A stretch of DNA of 5,321 nt, taken from NCBI GenBank assembly GCA_019417795.1, contig DXUR01000236.1, positions 1 to 5,321 on the forward strand, given 5' to 3'. The stretch comes from Clostridiales bacterium. Lineage in GTDB: Bacteria > Bacillota_A > Clostridia > Oscillospirales > Oscillospiraceae. Positions 1 to 5,321 of this stretch are shown piece after piece. Position 1 is the stretch's first letter. Each line of letters starts with the position of its first letter. The position numbers and the translations under genes were made by a program. Under the pieces are notes generated by a model that saw only the letters and a list, made by a program, of their open reading frames with translations, was not told the origin of the DNA and did not search any database.

Positions 1-561
1 AAGCAGGACTATGACCTGATTGTGCTGGATGTAAATTTGCCGGACGGGAACGGTTTTGACTTCTGTCGGGAGGTAAAAGAACGCCGCCCCGATACCGCTA
101 TTATTTTTCTGACCGCAAATGATATGGAAAGCGATATGCTCAAAGGGTATGAACTGGGCGCAGAGGATTATGTGACAAAGCCTTTCCCTATGAGCGTCTT
201 TCAAAAGAAATTGGCGGTAGTGCTGGGTAGGCTGACAAAACAATATGGTGGTGATACTTATGAGGATGGCACACTGACTATCAATTTTTCAGAAATGAGT
301 GCTACTCTATCAGGAAAGCCCCTTGCATTCACACCACTGGAATATCGACTTTTGAAAATCCTTATGAAAAATCCACAGATTGTTTTGACACGGCAAGTCT
401 TGTTGGAAAAGCTGTGGGACGCAGACGGAAATTTTGTGGATGAACACGCTCTGACTGCGGCTATCAGCCGGGTACGAAACAAAATCGAAACACCCGACCG
501 TCAGTACATCAAAACGGTATATGGTATGGGCTATATGTGGATCGGAGGGGCGCTGAAATGA
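1..561 (+). CDS. OmpR/PhoB-family response regulator, 5' truncated by window edge
   Basis: DNA-binding response regulator of a two-component system. The frame is open from base 1 (KQDYDLIVLDVNLPDG...), so a start at the GTG at 22 would be an artefact. Comparison with the usual family layout suggests about 40 N-terminal residues are missing, including the acidic pair. Visible receiver landmarks are the phosphoacceptor Asp in VLDVNLPDG (nt 28-30), the switch Thr in FLTAND (nt 112-114), and Tyr and Lys in DYVTKPF (Lys nt 178-180). After a short linker comes a winged-helix effector domain: FTPLEYRLLKIL, then LTRQVLLEKLW, then a recognition-helix region DEHALTAAISRVRNKIE, ending in the wing motif TVYGMGYMW. 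It overlaps the kinase by ATGA (558-561), so the two are probably translationally coupled partners. It probably binds the inverted repeats near 1614-1680 and 4974-5030. That link is inferred from context. The C-terminal half resembles BceR-like regulators, but no subfamily can be proven here. Confidence 0.95.
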   Translation, partial: KQDYDLIVLDVNLPDGNGFDFCREVKERRPDTAIIFLTANDMESDMLKGYELGAEDYVTKPFPMSVFQKKLAVVLGRLTKQYGGDTYEDGTLTINFSEMSATLSGKPLAFTPLEYRLLKILMKNPQIVLTRQVLLEKLWDADGNFVDEHALTAAISRVRNKIETPDRQYIKTVYGMGYMWIGGALK

Positions 562-1610
562 ATGTGCGAAAACTTTCCGTCAACAAAGCCTGTATCTTTT
601 TAGCTGTTCTCCTGCTGGCGGCAATGGTAACGGTTTCAGTGGCTTTATATGCGTTGACCCAAGATATAACCGCTGTTTGGTATGTACTATTGTTCGGCAT
701 CTTTGTGCTGTTTTGCTCTATTTGTTTTATGGTGCTGGTTCGCCGCAAATTGGCGATGTTCTCCGATGCTTTTTGCAGTTTGATGGATGATATGTTGTCC
801 GGGAATATGCAGCCGAAACAGACTGTGGAAGAAGAAAGTCTTTTCTATAAAATTGAATATCGGTTGAACCGTTTGTATGAAGTCATGCAGGAAAACAAAA
901 ACAGCATTGCACAAGAGCGGGCTGACTTGCAAGAACTGATTTCCGATATTTCCCATCAGGTCAAGACCCCTATTGCGAACTTGAAAATGATTAACAGCAC
1001 CCTGCTTGAAAATGAAGTCCCTGTGCAAAAGCAAAAAGAGTTTCTTACAGCACAGGCCAGCCAGCTTGATAAACTGGATTTTCTCATGCAGGCTATGATT
1101 AAAACCTCGCGTCTGGAAACAGGTGTCATTTCTCTGGAAAAGAAAAGCCAGCCGCTTTATGACACGCTTGCCGCCGCATTGGGAGATATCCTTCTGAACG
1201 CCGAGAAAAAACAGATTAATGTTCAAGTGGACTGCCCGGAGAGCTTGATCGTTTCTCATGACAGAAAATGGACAGGTGAAGCGCTGTTCAACATTTTGGA
1301 TAATGCGGTGAAATATACGCCGGAGGGCGGTCAAATCCGGGTTTCGGTTGAAAGTTGGGAAATGTATGTGAAAATTGACATTGCTGATACAGGCATTGGC
1401 ATCTCAGAACAGCATCAGGGGGCAATTTTCAAGCGGTTCTATCGGGAGGACATCGTACATGATGTAGATGGAATTGGTATTGGTCTGTATCTGGCTCGTG
1501 AGATCGTAACCTTGCAAGGCGGTTATATTCGGGTAACATCCGAGGTTGGGAAGGGGTCAACCTTTTCTGTTTTCCTTTTTCGAGAACAGAGTAAGTACGC
1601 CGAAGAATAA
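558..1610 (+). CDS. Membrane sensor histidine kinase with a short extracytoplasmic loop
   Basis: Histidine kinase, 350 aa, partner of the overlapping response regulator. ATG 558 is chosen over the in-frame GTG at 537 because GGAGG (543-547) sits 10 nt ahead of it and it forms the ATGA overlap. Two hydrophobic helices (about residues 11-33 and 40-61) are joined by only about six residues (TQDITA), so there is no outside sensor domain. A linker of about 65 residues follows, then the dimerisation/phosphoacceptor helix with H-box SHQVKTP (His133, nt 954-956). The ATPase domain shows N-box LFNILDNAVKYTPEGG (Asn249), G1 DTGIG (277-281), F-box IFKRF (290-294), G2 GIGIGL (305-310) and G3 GKGST (331-335). 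All catalytic motifs are intact. The layout fits intramembrane-sensing kinases of the BceS type, which take their signal from a neighbouring ABC transporter. That role is inferred from architecture and gene order. Confidence 0.95.
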   Translation: MNVRKLSVNKACIFLAVLLLAAMVTVSVALYALTQDITAVWYVLLFGIFVLFCSICFMVLVRRKLAMFSDAFCSLMDDMLSGNMQPKQTVEEESLFYKIEYRLNRLYEVMQENKNSIAQERADLQELISDISHQVKTPIANLKMINSTLLENEVPVQKQKEFLTAQASQLDKLDFLMQAMIKTSRLETGVISLEKKSQPLYDTLAAALGDILLNAEKKQINVQVDCPESLIVSHDRKWTGEALFNILDNAVKYTPEGGQIRVSVESWEMYVKIDIADTGIGISEQHQGAIFKRFYREDIVHDVDGIGIGLYLAREIVTLQGGYIRVTSEVGKGSTFSVFLFREQSKYAEE

Positions 1611-1632
1611 ATATCACAGGCTTATGACATTT
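1611..1632 (+). promoter_or_regulatory. Distal operator-like site of the ABC transporter promoter
   Basis: The imperfect inverted repeat TCACA-GGCT-TATGA (1614-1627) lies inside ATATCACA-N6-TGACATTT and begins immediately after the kinase stop codon. The same ATATCACA-N6-TGASATTT string occurs at 4971-4992, also upstream of a copy of the proximal site. It resembles the TNACA-N4-TGTAA type of site known for BceR-like regulators. Its centre is 53 bp upstream of the proximal site centre, about five helical turns. Function is inferred from recurrence and position. Confidence 0.55.
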
Positions 1633-1665
1633 AGAACCGAATTGTCCAGAAATAATTTATAGCTC

Positions 1666-1704
1666 GTGACATTCCTGTGAGGTTTGGTCGTTATAATGGG
1701 CTTA
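1666..1704 (+). promoter_or_regulatory. Promoter of the ABC ATPase-permease operon with proximal operator-like site
   Basis: A perfect -10 box TATAAT lies at 1692-1697, giving a start of transcription near 1704, 25 nt before the ATPase ATG. No good -35 box lies 16-18 nt upstream. That region is instead occupied by GTGACATTCCTGTGA (1666-1680), which contains TGACA-TTCC-TGTGA. This is the arrangement expected of a response-regulator-activated promoter. The same 15-mer with two changes and the same 11-nt gap to the -10 recurs at 5016-5047. I see no terminator between the kinase and the ATPase, so read-through from the regulator operon may add basal expression. Confidence 0.75.
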
Positions 1705-1728
1705 ACGAAAGAAAGGATGGTGTTCTTT

Positions 1729-2394
1729 ATGAGCATTTTGCAAACAACTGAACTAAAAAAATATTATGGTTCAAAGCCCAATATTACGAAAGCACTGGAT
1801 GGCGTGACCCTCTCCATTGAGGATGGGGAGTTCGTGGCTATTGTTGGTACTTCTGGCAGTGGAAAATCCACACTTCTGAATATGATGGGAGGATTGGATA
1901 CGCCAACTTCCGGCAGTATCAAAGTAAAAGGAAAAGAATTGTCGAAATTCAAGGATGAACAGCTTACCATCTTCCGCAGACGCAACATCGGTTTTATCTT
2001 TCAGAATTACAACCTTGTTCCTGTGCTGAATGTCTATGAAAATATTGTTTTGCCGGTGGAACTGGATGGTGATACCGTTGATAAGCATTTCATGAATGAG
2101 GTCGTGAAAATGCTGGCGCTCGATGGAAAGCTGAACAGTATGCCTAATAATCTGTCTGGTGGTCAGCAACAGCGTGTAGCGATTGCCCGCGCCCTTGTTT
2201 CCAAACCGGCCATCATCCTTGCTGACGAACCTACCGGAAACCTTGACAGCAGAACCAGCAGCGATGTATTGGGTCTTTTGAAAATGACCAGCCAGAAATT
2301 TCATCAGACCATTGTGATGATTACTCATAACAATGAGATTGCTCAGCTTGCCGACCGCATTATTCGTATTGAGGACGGCCGGATTTCCGAGTAA
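1729..2394 (+). CDS. ABC transporter ATP-binding protein, MacB/LolD-like (peptide-type exporter family)
   Basis: ATPase subunit, 221 aa, that would power the permease encoded 13 nt downstream. ATG 1729 is preferred because AAAGGA (1712-1717) lies 11 nt ahead and the candidate starts at 1684 and 1696 precede the predicted transcription start. The ATG at 1717 overlaps the ribosome-binding site. All nucleotide-binding motifs are present: Walker [10 protein letters not shown] (40-48), Q-loop [18 protein letters not shown] with Gln92, signature LSGGQQQR (142-149), Walker B IILADEP (162-168), D-loop NLD (171-173) and H-loop His200. The length and the [14 protein letters not shown] stretch are typical of LolD/MacB/BceA ATPases, which handle antimicrobial peptides, lipoproteins or similar amphiphiles. 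With the adjoining two-component genes, a role in sensing and resisting a peptide or cell-envelope antibiotic is likely. The substrate cannot be read from the sequence. Confidence 0.95.
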   Translation: MSILQTTELKKYYGSKPNITKALDGVTLSIEDGEFVAIVGTSGSGKSTLLNMMGGLDTPTSGSIKVKGKELSKFKDEQLTIFRRRNIGFIFQNYNLVPVLNVYENIVLPVELDGDTVDKHFMNEVVKMLALDGKLNSMPNNLSGGQQQRVAIARALVSKPAIILADEPTGNLDSRTSSDVLGLLKMTSQKFHQTIVMITHNNEIAQLADRIIRIEDGRISE

Positions 2395-2407
2395 AGGGGG
2401 CGAAAAC

Positions 2408-4924
2408 ATGACAGATATTTTATTTGGGAATAACAACAGACCTGTCCTGAAACTTCTGGCAAAGCGCTCGTTGAAAGCTCAAAAAAATACGATTGCGGTA
2501 TTGGCAATCATGCTTGCTACGTTGCTTTTTACCAGTTTGTTTACGATTGCCATTAGCTTGCAGACTGCTATGCAGGAAAGTAATATGAGGACAACCGGCA
2601 CTTCTGCCCATGCTGGTATCAAGCGTTTATCCTGGGAAGAATATGAGAAGCTATCATCGGATACAGGAATAAAAGACATCGGATATTCAATTATCATAGG
2701 AAATGCCGTGGGCGATGATTTCAATAAGACGCCGACGGAACTGCGATATGGTGATGAAACTTATTCGGAACTGACCTTTAATACTCCTGATACCGGACAT
2801 CTGCCGGAACAAAAAAATGAGATCGCCACCAGTCGTATTGTTCTGGATGCGATGGGACTGCCGGATAAAGTCGGCACACAAATGGAGTTGACCTTTACAA
2901 CCGATACGGATACATTTACCGATACCTTTACGCTTTGCGGCATTTGGGATGGGGATGCTGTGGCGTACCGTCAAACAATGCTATTATCCAAAGCATATAC
3001 GGAACAGGTAGCTCCGGTCATCCACGGGGAAACGGACGGAACAACCCCACCTGTGGGAACCGGTTATATTGATGCTGTTATGATGATGCCTACGGCATGG
3101 AATATTGAAAAGCAGGCATTAGATGTGACTTCCGAATATGGTTTAGATGAACGGGTAAGTATTAACGACGCTTACGGAATGGCAACGGTCAATCTTTCTT
3201 CCATGCTGCCCCTTGTGGCCGGTATTGCGATTATCTTTATCGCAGGTTATCTTCTAATCTACAATGTGTTTTATATTTCTATCGCACAGGATATTCGGTT
3301 TTATGGAATGTTGAAAACACTGGGAACCACCGCAAGACAAATAAGGAAAATCGTTTATAGAAAAGCAATTAAGCTATCTCTTATGGGTATTCCTATTGGA
3401 CTATTGTTGGGATGGCCGATTGGTCGGTTGTTGCTGCCTGCGATTGTAAATATGCTAACTGATGATATAAGGATCGTTACTACGGTAAATCCATTGATCT
3501 TTTTGGTGGCGATTGTCTTTTCCGCAATTACAGTTTTCATTAGCTGTCAAAAACCTGCGATATTGGCGGCTAAAGTTTCTCCGATGGAGGCACTGCACTA
3601 TATTGAACAGACTGGTGGAAAGAAAAAGCAGCGGCGCAGTAAGCATATCAGCACAATGATGATGGCAAAGAACAATCTGACTCGAAACAAGAAAAAAGTA
3701 ATGATCGTTACTTTGTCTTTTGCCCTTAGTATTGTTCTCTTGAATAGCGTTTATACCTATGTGACCTCCTTTGACTTTGATAAGTTTGTGGCTGATTTCA
3801 GCCTTACAGATTTTACAGTTTCCGATACAACAGTAATTAACAATTATGCGCCATATAACACAGCGAATGTAAGCCAAGATTTTATTAGCCAGGCAGAAAG
3901 TTTGAATGGTCTTGAAGATATAGGAAATATCTACTTATGGACTTCCAAACAGCCGCTTTCTGAAAACGACCTCGCCCGATTACAGGAACTCTCTGCTTGT
4001 TCCAGTGATATTGCAAATGAACTGGAAAATTATAGGGTTCGACAGGAACATGGTGTGAATGTATATGGCTTGGATGATTTTCCGGCAGAATATGTACAGG
4101 TGTTAGACGGTGAACTAAACACGGAACAGTGGAAAGCCGGAACCGGCGTGTATGTAACTCCATTGCGAATGATGGGTGATGGTTCTCTTTGCTTGTATAA
4201 ACCGGGCGATCAAATTAGCGTGACACAGCTTGATGGTACAAATAAAGTGTATGATGTGCTGGCTGTGGTAAGTATTCCAAGCGCATTACAAACTCCTTTG
4301 CAGGTAGACATGGGATTGGACTATATTTTCCCAACCAATGAACTTTTGGGAAATATGGTATCCGCCGACCAGCCGGCCATGAAAACAATCTTCAATGTGG
4401 ATGAAGAACACCAGCTTGCCACAGAAAACTGGCTGAAAAATTACACTACGAATACGGACATTGCTTTGGATTATCTTTCAAAAGTGACCCTACGGCAGAC
4501 CTTTGACGGGATGATCAATATGTACCGTCTTGTGGGCGGTGCTCTTTGTGCGATATTGGCTCTGATCGGCATACTGAACTTTATTAACTCCATGACAACA
4601 TCTATCTTGTCTCGGTATGGAGAAATTGCAATGCTGCAATCGGTAGGTATGACAGGACGGCAGGTTAAGCAAATGTTGATATATGAGGGGATTGGTTATT
4701 CTATTTTGGGTCTTTTAGGTTCTCTGATACTTTCCGTTATAGCAAGTCTAACGGTGGTTCGGATGATGGGTGCAGAATTAGCCTATTTTACATGGCATTT
4801 TACTCTGATTCCGGTATTTCTCTGTATTATCCCTCTGATCCTCATTACAGCCATTGTTCCTTTGGTTTGCTATAACAAAATGGCACAAAAAACGGTGGTA
4901 GAGCGGCTACGCCTTGCTGAATAA
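2408..4924 (+). CDS. ABC transporter permease with two FtsX/MacB-type units (about 8 TM, two large external domains)
   Basis: Membrane subunit, 838 aa. ATG 2408 is chosen because AAAGGGGG (2393-2400) precedes it by 7 nt. The open frame extends upstream to 2333 but only by overlapping the ATPase gene. Layout: TM1 about 28-51, external domain about 52-262, TM2 about 266-292, TM3 about 321-348, TM4 about 361-380, a basic cytoplasmic linker (KKKQRRSK, 405-412), TM5 about 431-452, external domain about 453-704, TM6 about 707-731, TM7 about 759-785, TM8 about 795-821. Each half carries the FtsX cytoplasmic coupling motif after its second helix (RFYGMLKTLGTTARQI, 297-312; RYGEIAMLQSVGMTGRQV, 736-753) and a closing P/V-x-E-x-L motif (SPMEAL 391-396; VVERLR near the C-terminus). 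It is intact. BceB-type permeases are usually about 650 aa with 10 TM and one external domain, so this differs from the classic partner of BceRS-like systems. It probably exports, or removes from the membrane, an amphiphilic compound, and may also signal to the kinase. Both roles are inferred. Confidence 0.93.
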   Translation: MTDILFGNNNRPVLKLLAKRSLKAQKNTIAVLAIMLATLLFTSLFTIAISLQTAMQESNMRTTGTSAHAGIKRLSWEEYEKLSSDTGIKDIGYSIIIGNAVGDDFNKTPTELRYGDETYSELTFNTPDTGHLPEQKNEIATSRIVLDAMGLPDKVGTQMELTFTTDTDTFTDTFTLCGIWDGDAVAYRQTMLLSKAYTEQVAPVIHGETDGTTPPVGTGYIDAVMMMPTAWNIEKQALDVTSEYGLDERVSINDAYGMATVNLSSMLPLVAGIAIIFIAGYLLIYNVFYISIAQDIRFYGMLKTLGTTARQIRKIVYRKAIKLSLMGIPIGLLLGWPIGRLLLPAIVNMLTDDIRIVTTVNPLIFLVAIVFSAITVFISCQKPAILAAKVSPMEALHYIEQTGGKKKQRRSKHISTMMMAKNNLTRNKKKVMIVTLSFALSIVLLNSVYTYVTSFDFDKFVADFSLTDFTVSDTTVINNYAPYNTANVSQDFISQAESLNGLEDIGNIYLWTSKQPLSENDLARLQELSACSSDIANELENYRVRQEHGVNVYGLDDFPAEYVQVLDGELNTEQWKAGTGVYVTPLRMMGDGSLCLYKPGDQISVTQLDGTNKVYDVLAVVSIPSALQTPLQVDMGLDYIFPTNELLGNMVSADQPAMKTIFNVDEEHQLATENWLKNYTTNTDIALDYLSKVTLRQTFDGMINMYRLVGGALCAILALIGILNFINSMTTSILSRYGEIAMLQSVGMTGRQVKQMLIYEGIGYSILGLLGSLILSVIASLTVVRMMGAELAYFTWHFTLIPVFLCIIPLILITAIVPLVCYNKMAQKTVVERLRLAE

Positions 4925-4937
4925 AATACGCAGACAC

Positions 4938-4967
4938 GAAACGGTCATCCGAAAGGGTGGCCGTTTT
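4938..4967 (+). terminator. Intrinsic terminator after the permease
   Basis: A 12-bp stem (4939-4950 with 4955-4966, two G-T pairs, plus a possible outer G-T pair) closes on a GAAA tetraloop (4951-4954) and ends in TTTT. It starts 14 nt after the permease stop and would end the ATPase-permease transcript. The second operator/promoter region begins four bases later. Confidence 0.85.
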
Positions 4968-4970
4968 CAA

Positions 4971-4992
4971 ATATCACAAAAATGTGAGATTT
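4971..4992 (+). promoter_or_regulatory. Distal operator-like site of the second promoter
   Basis: A perfect inverted repeat TCACA-AAAA-TGTGA (4974-4987) lies inside ATATCACA-N6-TGAGATTT. It matches the site at 1611-1632 in both sequence blocks and their 6-nt gap. Its centre is 43 bp from the proximal site centre, against 53 bp in the first promoter: one helical turn shorter, so on the same DNA face. Regulator binding is inferred. Confidence 0.55.
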
Positions 4993-5015
4993 CACCCCGT
5001 AAAAGATGCCTCATG

Positions 5016-5054
5016 GTGACATTTCCGTGATGATTGTCTGATAAGATTTGAACT
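5016..5054 (+). promoter_or_regulatory. Second promoter with proximal operator-like site, same design as the transporter promoter
   Basis: GTGACATTTCCGTGA (5016-5030) matches 13 of 15 bases of the site at 1666-1680. It is followed after exactly 11 nt by TAAGAT (5042-5047), the position held by TATAAT in the first promoter. The -10 is weaker (4 of 6) and again no consensus -35 is visible, as expected if a regulator recruits polymerase. Transcription would begin near 5054 and read rightward into the hairpin-rich region and beyond the window. Confidence 0.65.
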
Positions 5055-5069
5055 AGAAGAATAAAGAAA

Positions 5070-5237
5070 ATGCCGCACGACGGCAAAAGAAAAAAAGCCG
5101 TCGTACAGCAGACATATCCGCGCGCCCATTTTGAACCGGCGGCTTTTGAGAAAATCAAGGCCGCCGGTTCATTTTGCTTATCAAAGCGTTTCATCGTCCG
5201 TATGGCGGCCACTAGGAGGATGCCGCCATGCGCCTGA
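5070..5237 (+). CDS. Small basic 55-aa ORF, possible leader peptide
   Basis: An open frame from ATG 5070 to TGA 5235-5237 encodes a basic peptide (6 Lys, 6 Arg, 3 acidic) beginning MPHDGKRKKAVVQQTYPR and ending RRMPPCA. I do not recognise the product. It has no membrane segment or signal peptide. The start lies about 16 nt after the predicted transcription start with only a weak purine-rich site (AGAAG, 5055-5059). The frame spans two strong hairpins and part of a third, and overlaps the next ORF start (ATG 5228) by 10 nt. That layout fits a leader peptide whose translation controls RNA folding. It could equally be a chance frame through structured RNA, because base-paired arms rather than codon choice may constrain this DNA. 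Translation is unproven. Confidence 0.4.
   Translation: MPHDGKRKKAVVQQTYPRAHFEPAAFEKIKAAGSFCLSKRFIVRMAATRRMPPCA
5077..5104 (+). repeat. Inverted repeat 1, hairpin with A-rich loop
   Basis: An 8-bp perfect inverted repeat ACGACGGC/GCCGTCGT flanks a 12-nt loop of A with one G. There is no T-run after it, so it is not a standard terminator. It lies within the 55-codon ORF, just after its start, and may be the first structure of the leader. Confidence 0.7.
5132..5171 (+). repeat. Inverted repeat 2, long GC-rich hairpin
   Basis: A 12-bp perfect stem (T plus GAACCGGCGGC at 5132-5143, pairing with GCCGCCGGTTC plus A at 5160-5171) continues through a G-T pair and a one-base bulge into TTGA/TCAA (5146-5149, 5155-5158) around a GAAAA loop. 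TTTT follows at 5172-5175, so it could act as a weak terminator or attenuator. Its right arm GGCCGCC (5159-5165) can alternatively pair with GGCGGCC at 5204-5210. Confidence 0.8.
5202..5229 (+). repeat. Inverted repeat 3, hairpin enclosing a ribosome-binding site
   Basis: An 8-bp perfect stem ATGGCGGC (5202-5209) / GCCGCCAT (5222-5229) encloses a 12-nt loop containing AGGAGG (5214-5219). The first two bases of the ATG at 5228 are in the stem. Folded, it would limit ribosome access to that start. It has the look of a translational sequestering hairpin. Confidence 0.7.
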
Positions 5238-5321
5238 TATTCTATCGAACGCCTAGCTTTGAACTGTCAAAAAAAGCCTTGCTCCCGCACAGGGTCAGCA
5301 GGGCTTTTACTATGTACTATA
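5228..5321 (+). CDS. Start of an unidentified ORF running off the window (or a second leader peptide)
   Basis: ATG 5228 follows AGGAGG (5214-5219) with an 8-nt gap, one of the best ribosome-binding sites in the window. The frame is open for 31 codons to the edge and begins MRLIFYRTPSFELSKKALL. I do not recognise it, and no domain, signal peptide or clear membrane segment is visible. A terminator-like hairpin (5272-5308) lies inside the frame, which argues for a short leader peptide rather than the body of a large gene. It overlaps the end of the 55-codon ORF by 10 nt in another frame, allowing translational coupling. Confidence 0.4.
   Translation, partial: MRLIFYRTPSFELSKKALLPHRVSRAFTMYY
5272..5308 (+). 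terminator. Terminator- or attenuator-like hairpin near the right edge
   Basis: A 12-bp stem with one G-T pair, AAAAGCCTTGCT (5272-5283) / AGCAGGGCTTTT (5297-5308), has a 13-nt loop containing a further CCC/GGG pairing. An A-run on the left and TTTT on the right would let it work on either strand. The T-run is short, so termination may be partial. It lies inside the ORF starting at 5228 and may attenuate transcription from the second promoter. Confidence 0.6.

Noticed and set aside
537..557. Upstream GTG start for the kinase
   Set aside because: ATG 558 has a well-placed GGAGG and makes a standard ATGA overlap with the regulator stop.
687..1334. 215-aa open frame on the - strand inside the kinase gene
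   Set aside because: It is antisense to a kinase gene with all catalytic motifs intact, and its translation resembles no family I recognise.
1684..1728. Upstream starts for the ATPase
   Set aside because: They lie before or inside the promoter -10 region or overlap the ribosome-binding site. The family N-terminus fits ATG 1729.
2333..2407. Upstream extension of the permease
   Set aside because: It would overlap the ATPase gene by about 60 nt and adds a non-homologous stretch. ATG 2408 has AAAGGGGG at the right distance.
1771..2436. 221-aa open frame on the - strand over the ATPase gene
   Set aside because: It lies opposite the complete set of ABC ATPase motifs and has no recognisable protein features of its own.
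3455..3877. 140-aa open frame on the - strand inside the permease gene
   Set aside because: It is antisense to the permease membrane segments, with no recognisable motif.
1611..5047. CRISPR, tRNA, rRNA or insertion-sequence features
   Set aside because: No regularly spaced repeats, cloverleaf, rRNA-like stretch or transposase frame was seen.
5127..5176. Direct repeat CATTTTG (5127-5133 and 5170-5176) around hairpin 2 as a target-site duplication
   Set aside because: Only 7 bp, partly inside the hairpin arms, and there is no transposase or element-like content between the copies.
4967..5212. 81-aa open frame on the - strand after the permease
   Set aside because: It uses a GTG start, runs through hairpins 1 and 2 and both putative operator sites, and ends at the permease terminator. 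Its hydrophobic stretch derives from the A-rich loop of hairpin 1. Not excluded outright, but unsupported.
5220..5237. ATG 5220 as an independent start
   Set aside because: It directly abuts AGGAGG with no spacer and gives only five codons. It is an internal codon of the 55-codon ORF.

Overview
The window (5,321 bp, moderate GC) looks like a Clostridia-type Firmicutes segment. This rests on strong AGGAGG/AAAGGGGG ribosome-binding sites, tight same-strand packing, and a response regulator, histidine kinase, ABC ATPase and FtsX-like permease in the order typical of Firmicutes peptide-antibiotic sensing and detoxification modules. No integrase, relaxase or resistance gene is visible, so any link to a mobile element is inference.

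Layout, all on the + strand. 1-561: 3' part of an OmpR/PhoB-family response regulator, whose N-terminus lies outside the window. 558-1610: a two-TM histidine kinase with a very short outside loop, overlapping the regulator by ATGA. 1611-1728: an intergenic promoter with two inverted-repeat operator-like sites. 1729-2394: a MacB/LolD-type ABC ATPase. 2408-4924: an 838-aa permease with two FtsX units and two large external domains. 4938-4967: an intrinsic terminator. 4971-5047: a second copy of the same operator/promoter architecture. 5055-5321: a hairpin-rich leader-like stretch with a 55-codon ORF, an overlapping ORF that starts inside a hairpin and runs off the end, and a final terminator-like hairpin.

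How the parts may work together: the kinase probably senses a compound at or in the membrane, perhaps through the transporter, and phosphorylates the regulator. The regulator then activates the ATPase/permease promoter. The same sites (TNACA-N4-YRTGA-like inverted repeats, with the -10 box exactly 11 nt after the proximal site) recur just after the permease terminator. The regulon therefore appears to extend to a second transcript whose 5' end can form mutually exclusive hairpins that hide or expose a ribosome-binding site. This second promoter and its possible attenuator are the most interesting part of the window. What it finally controls lies beyond the right edge.
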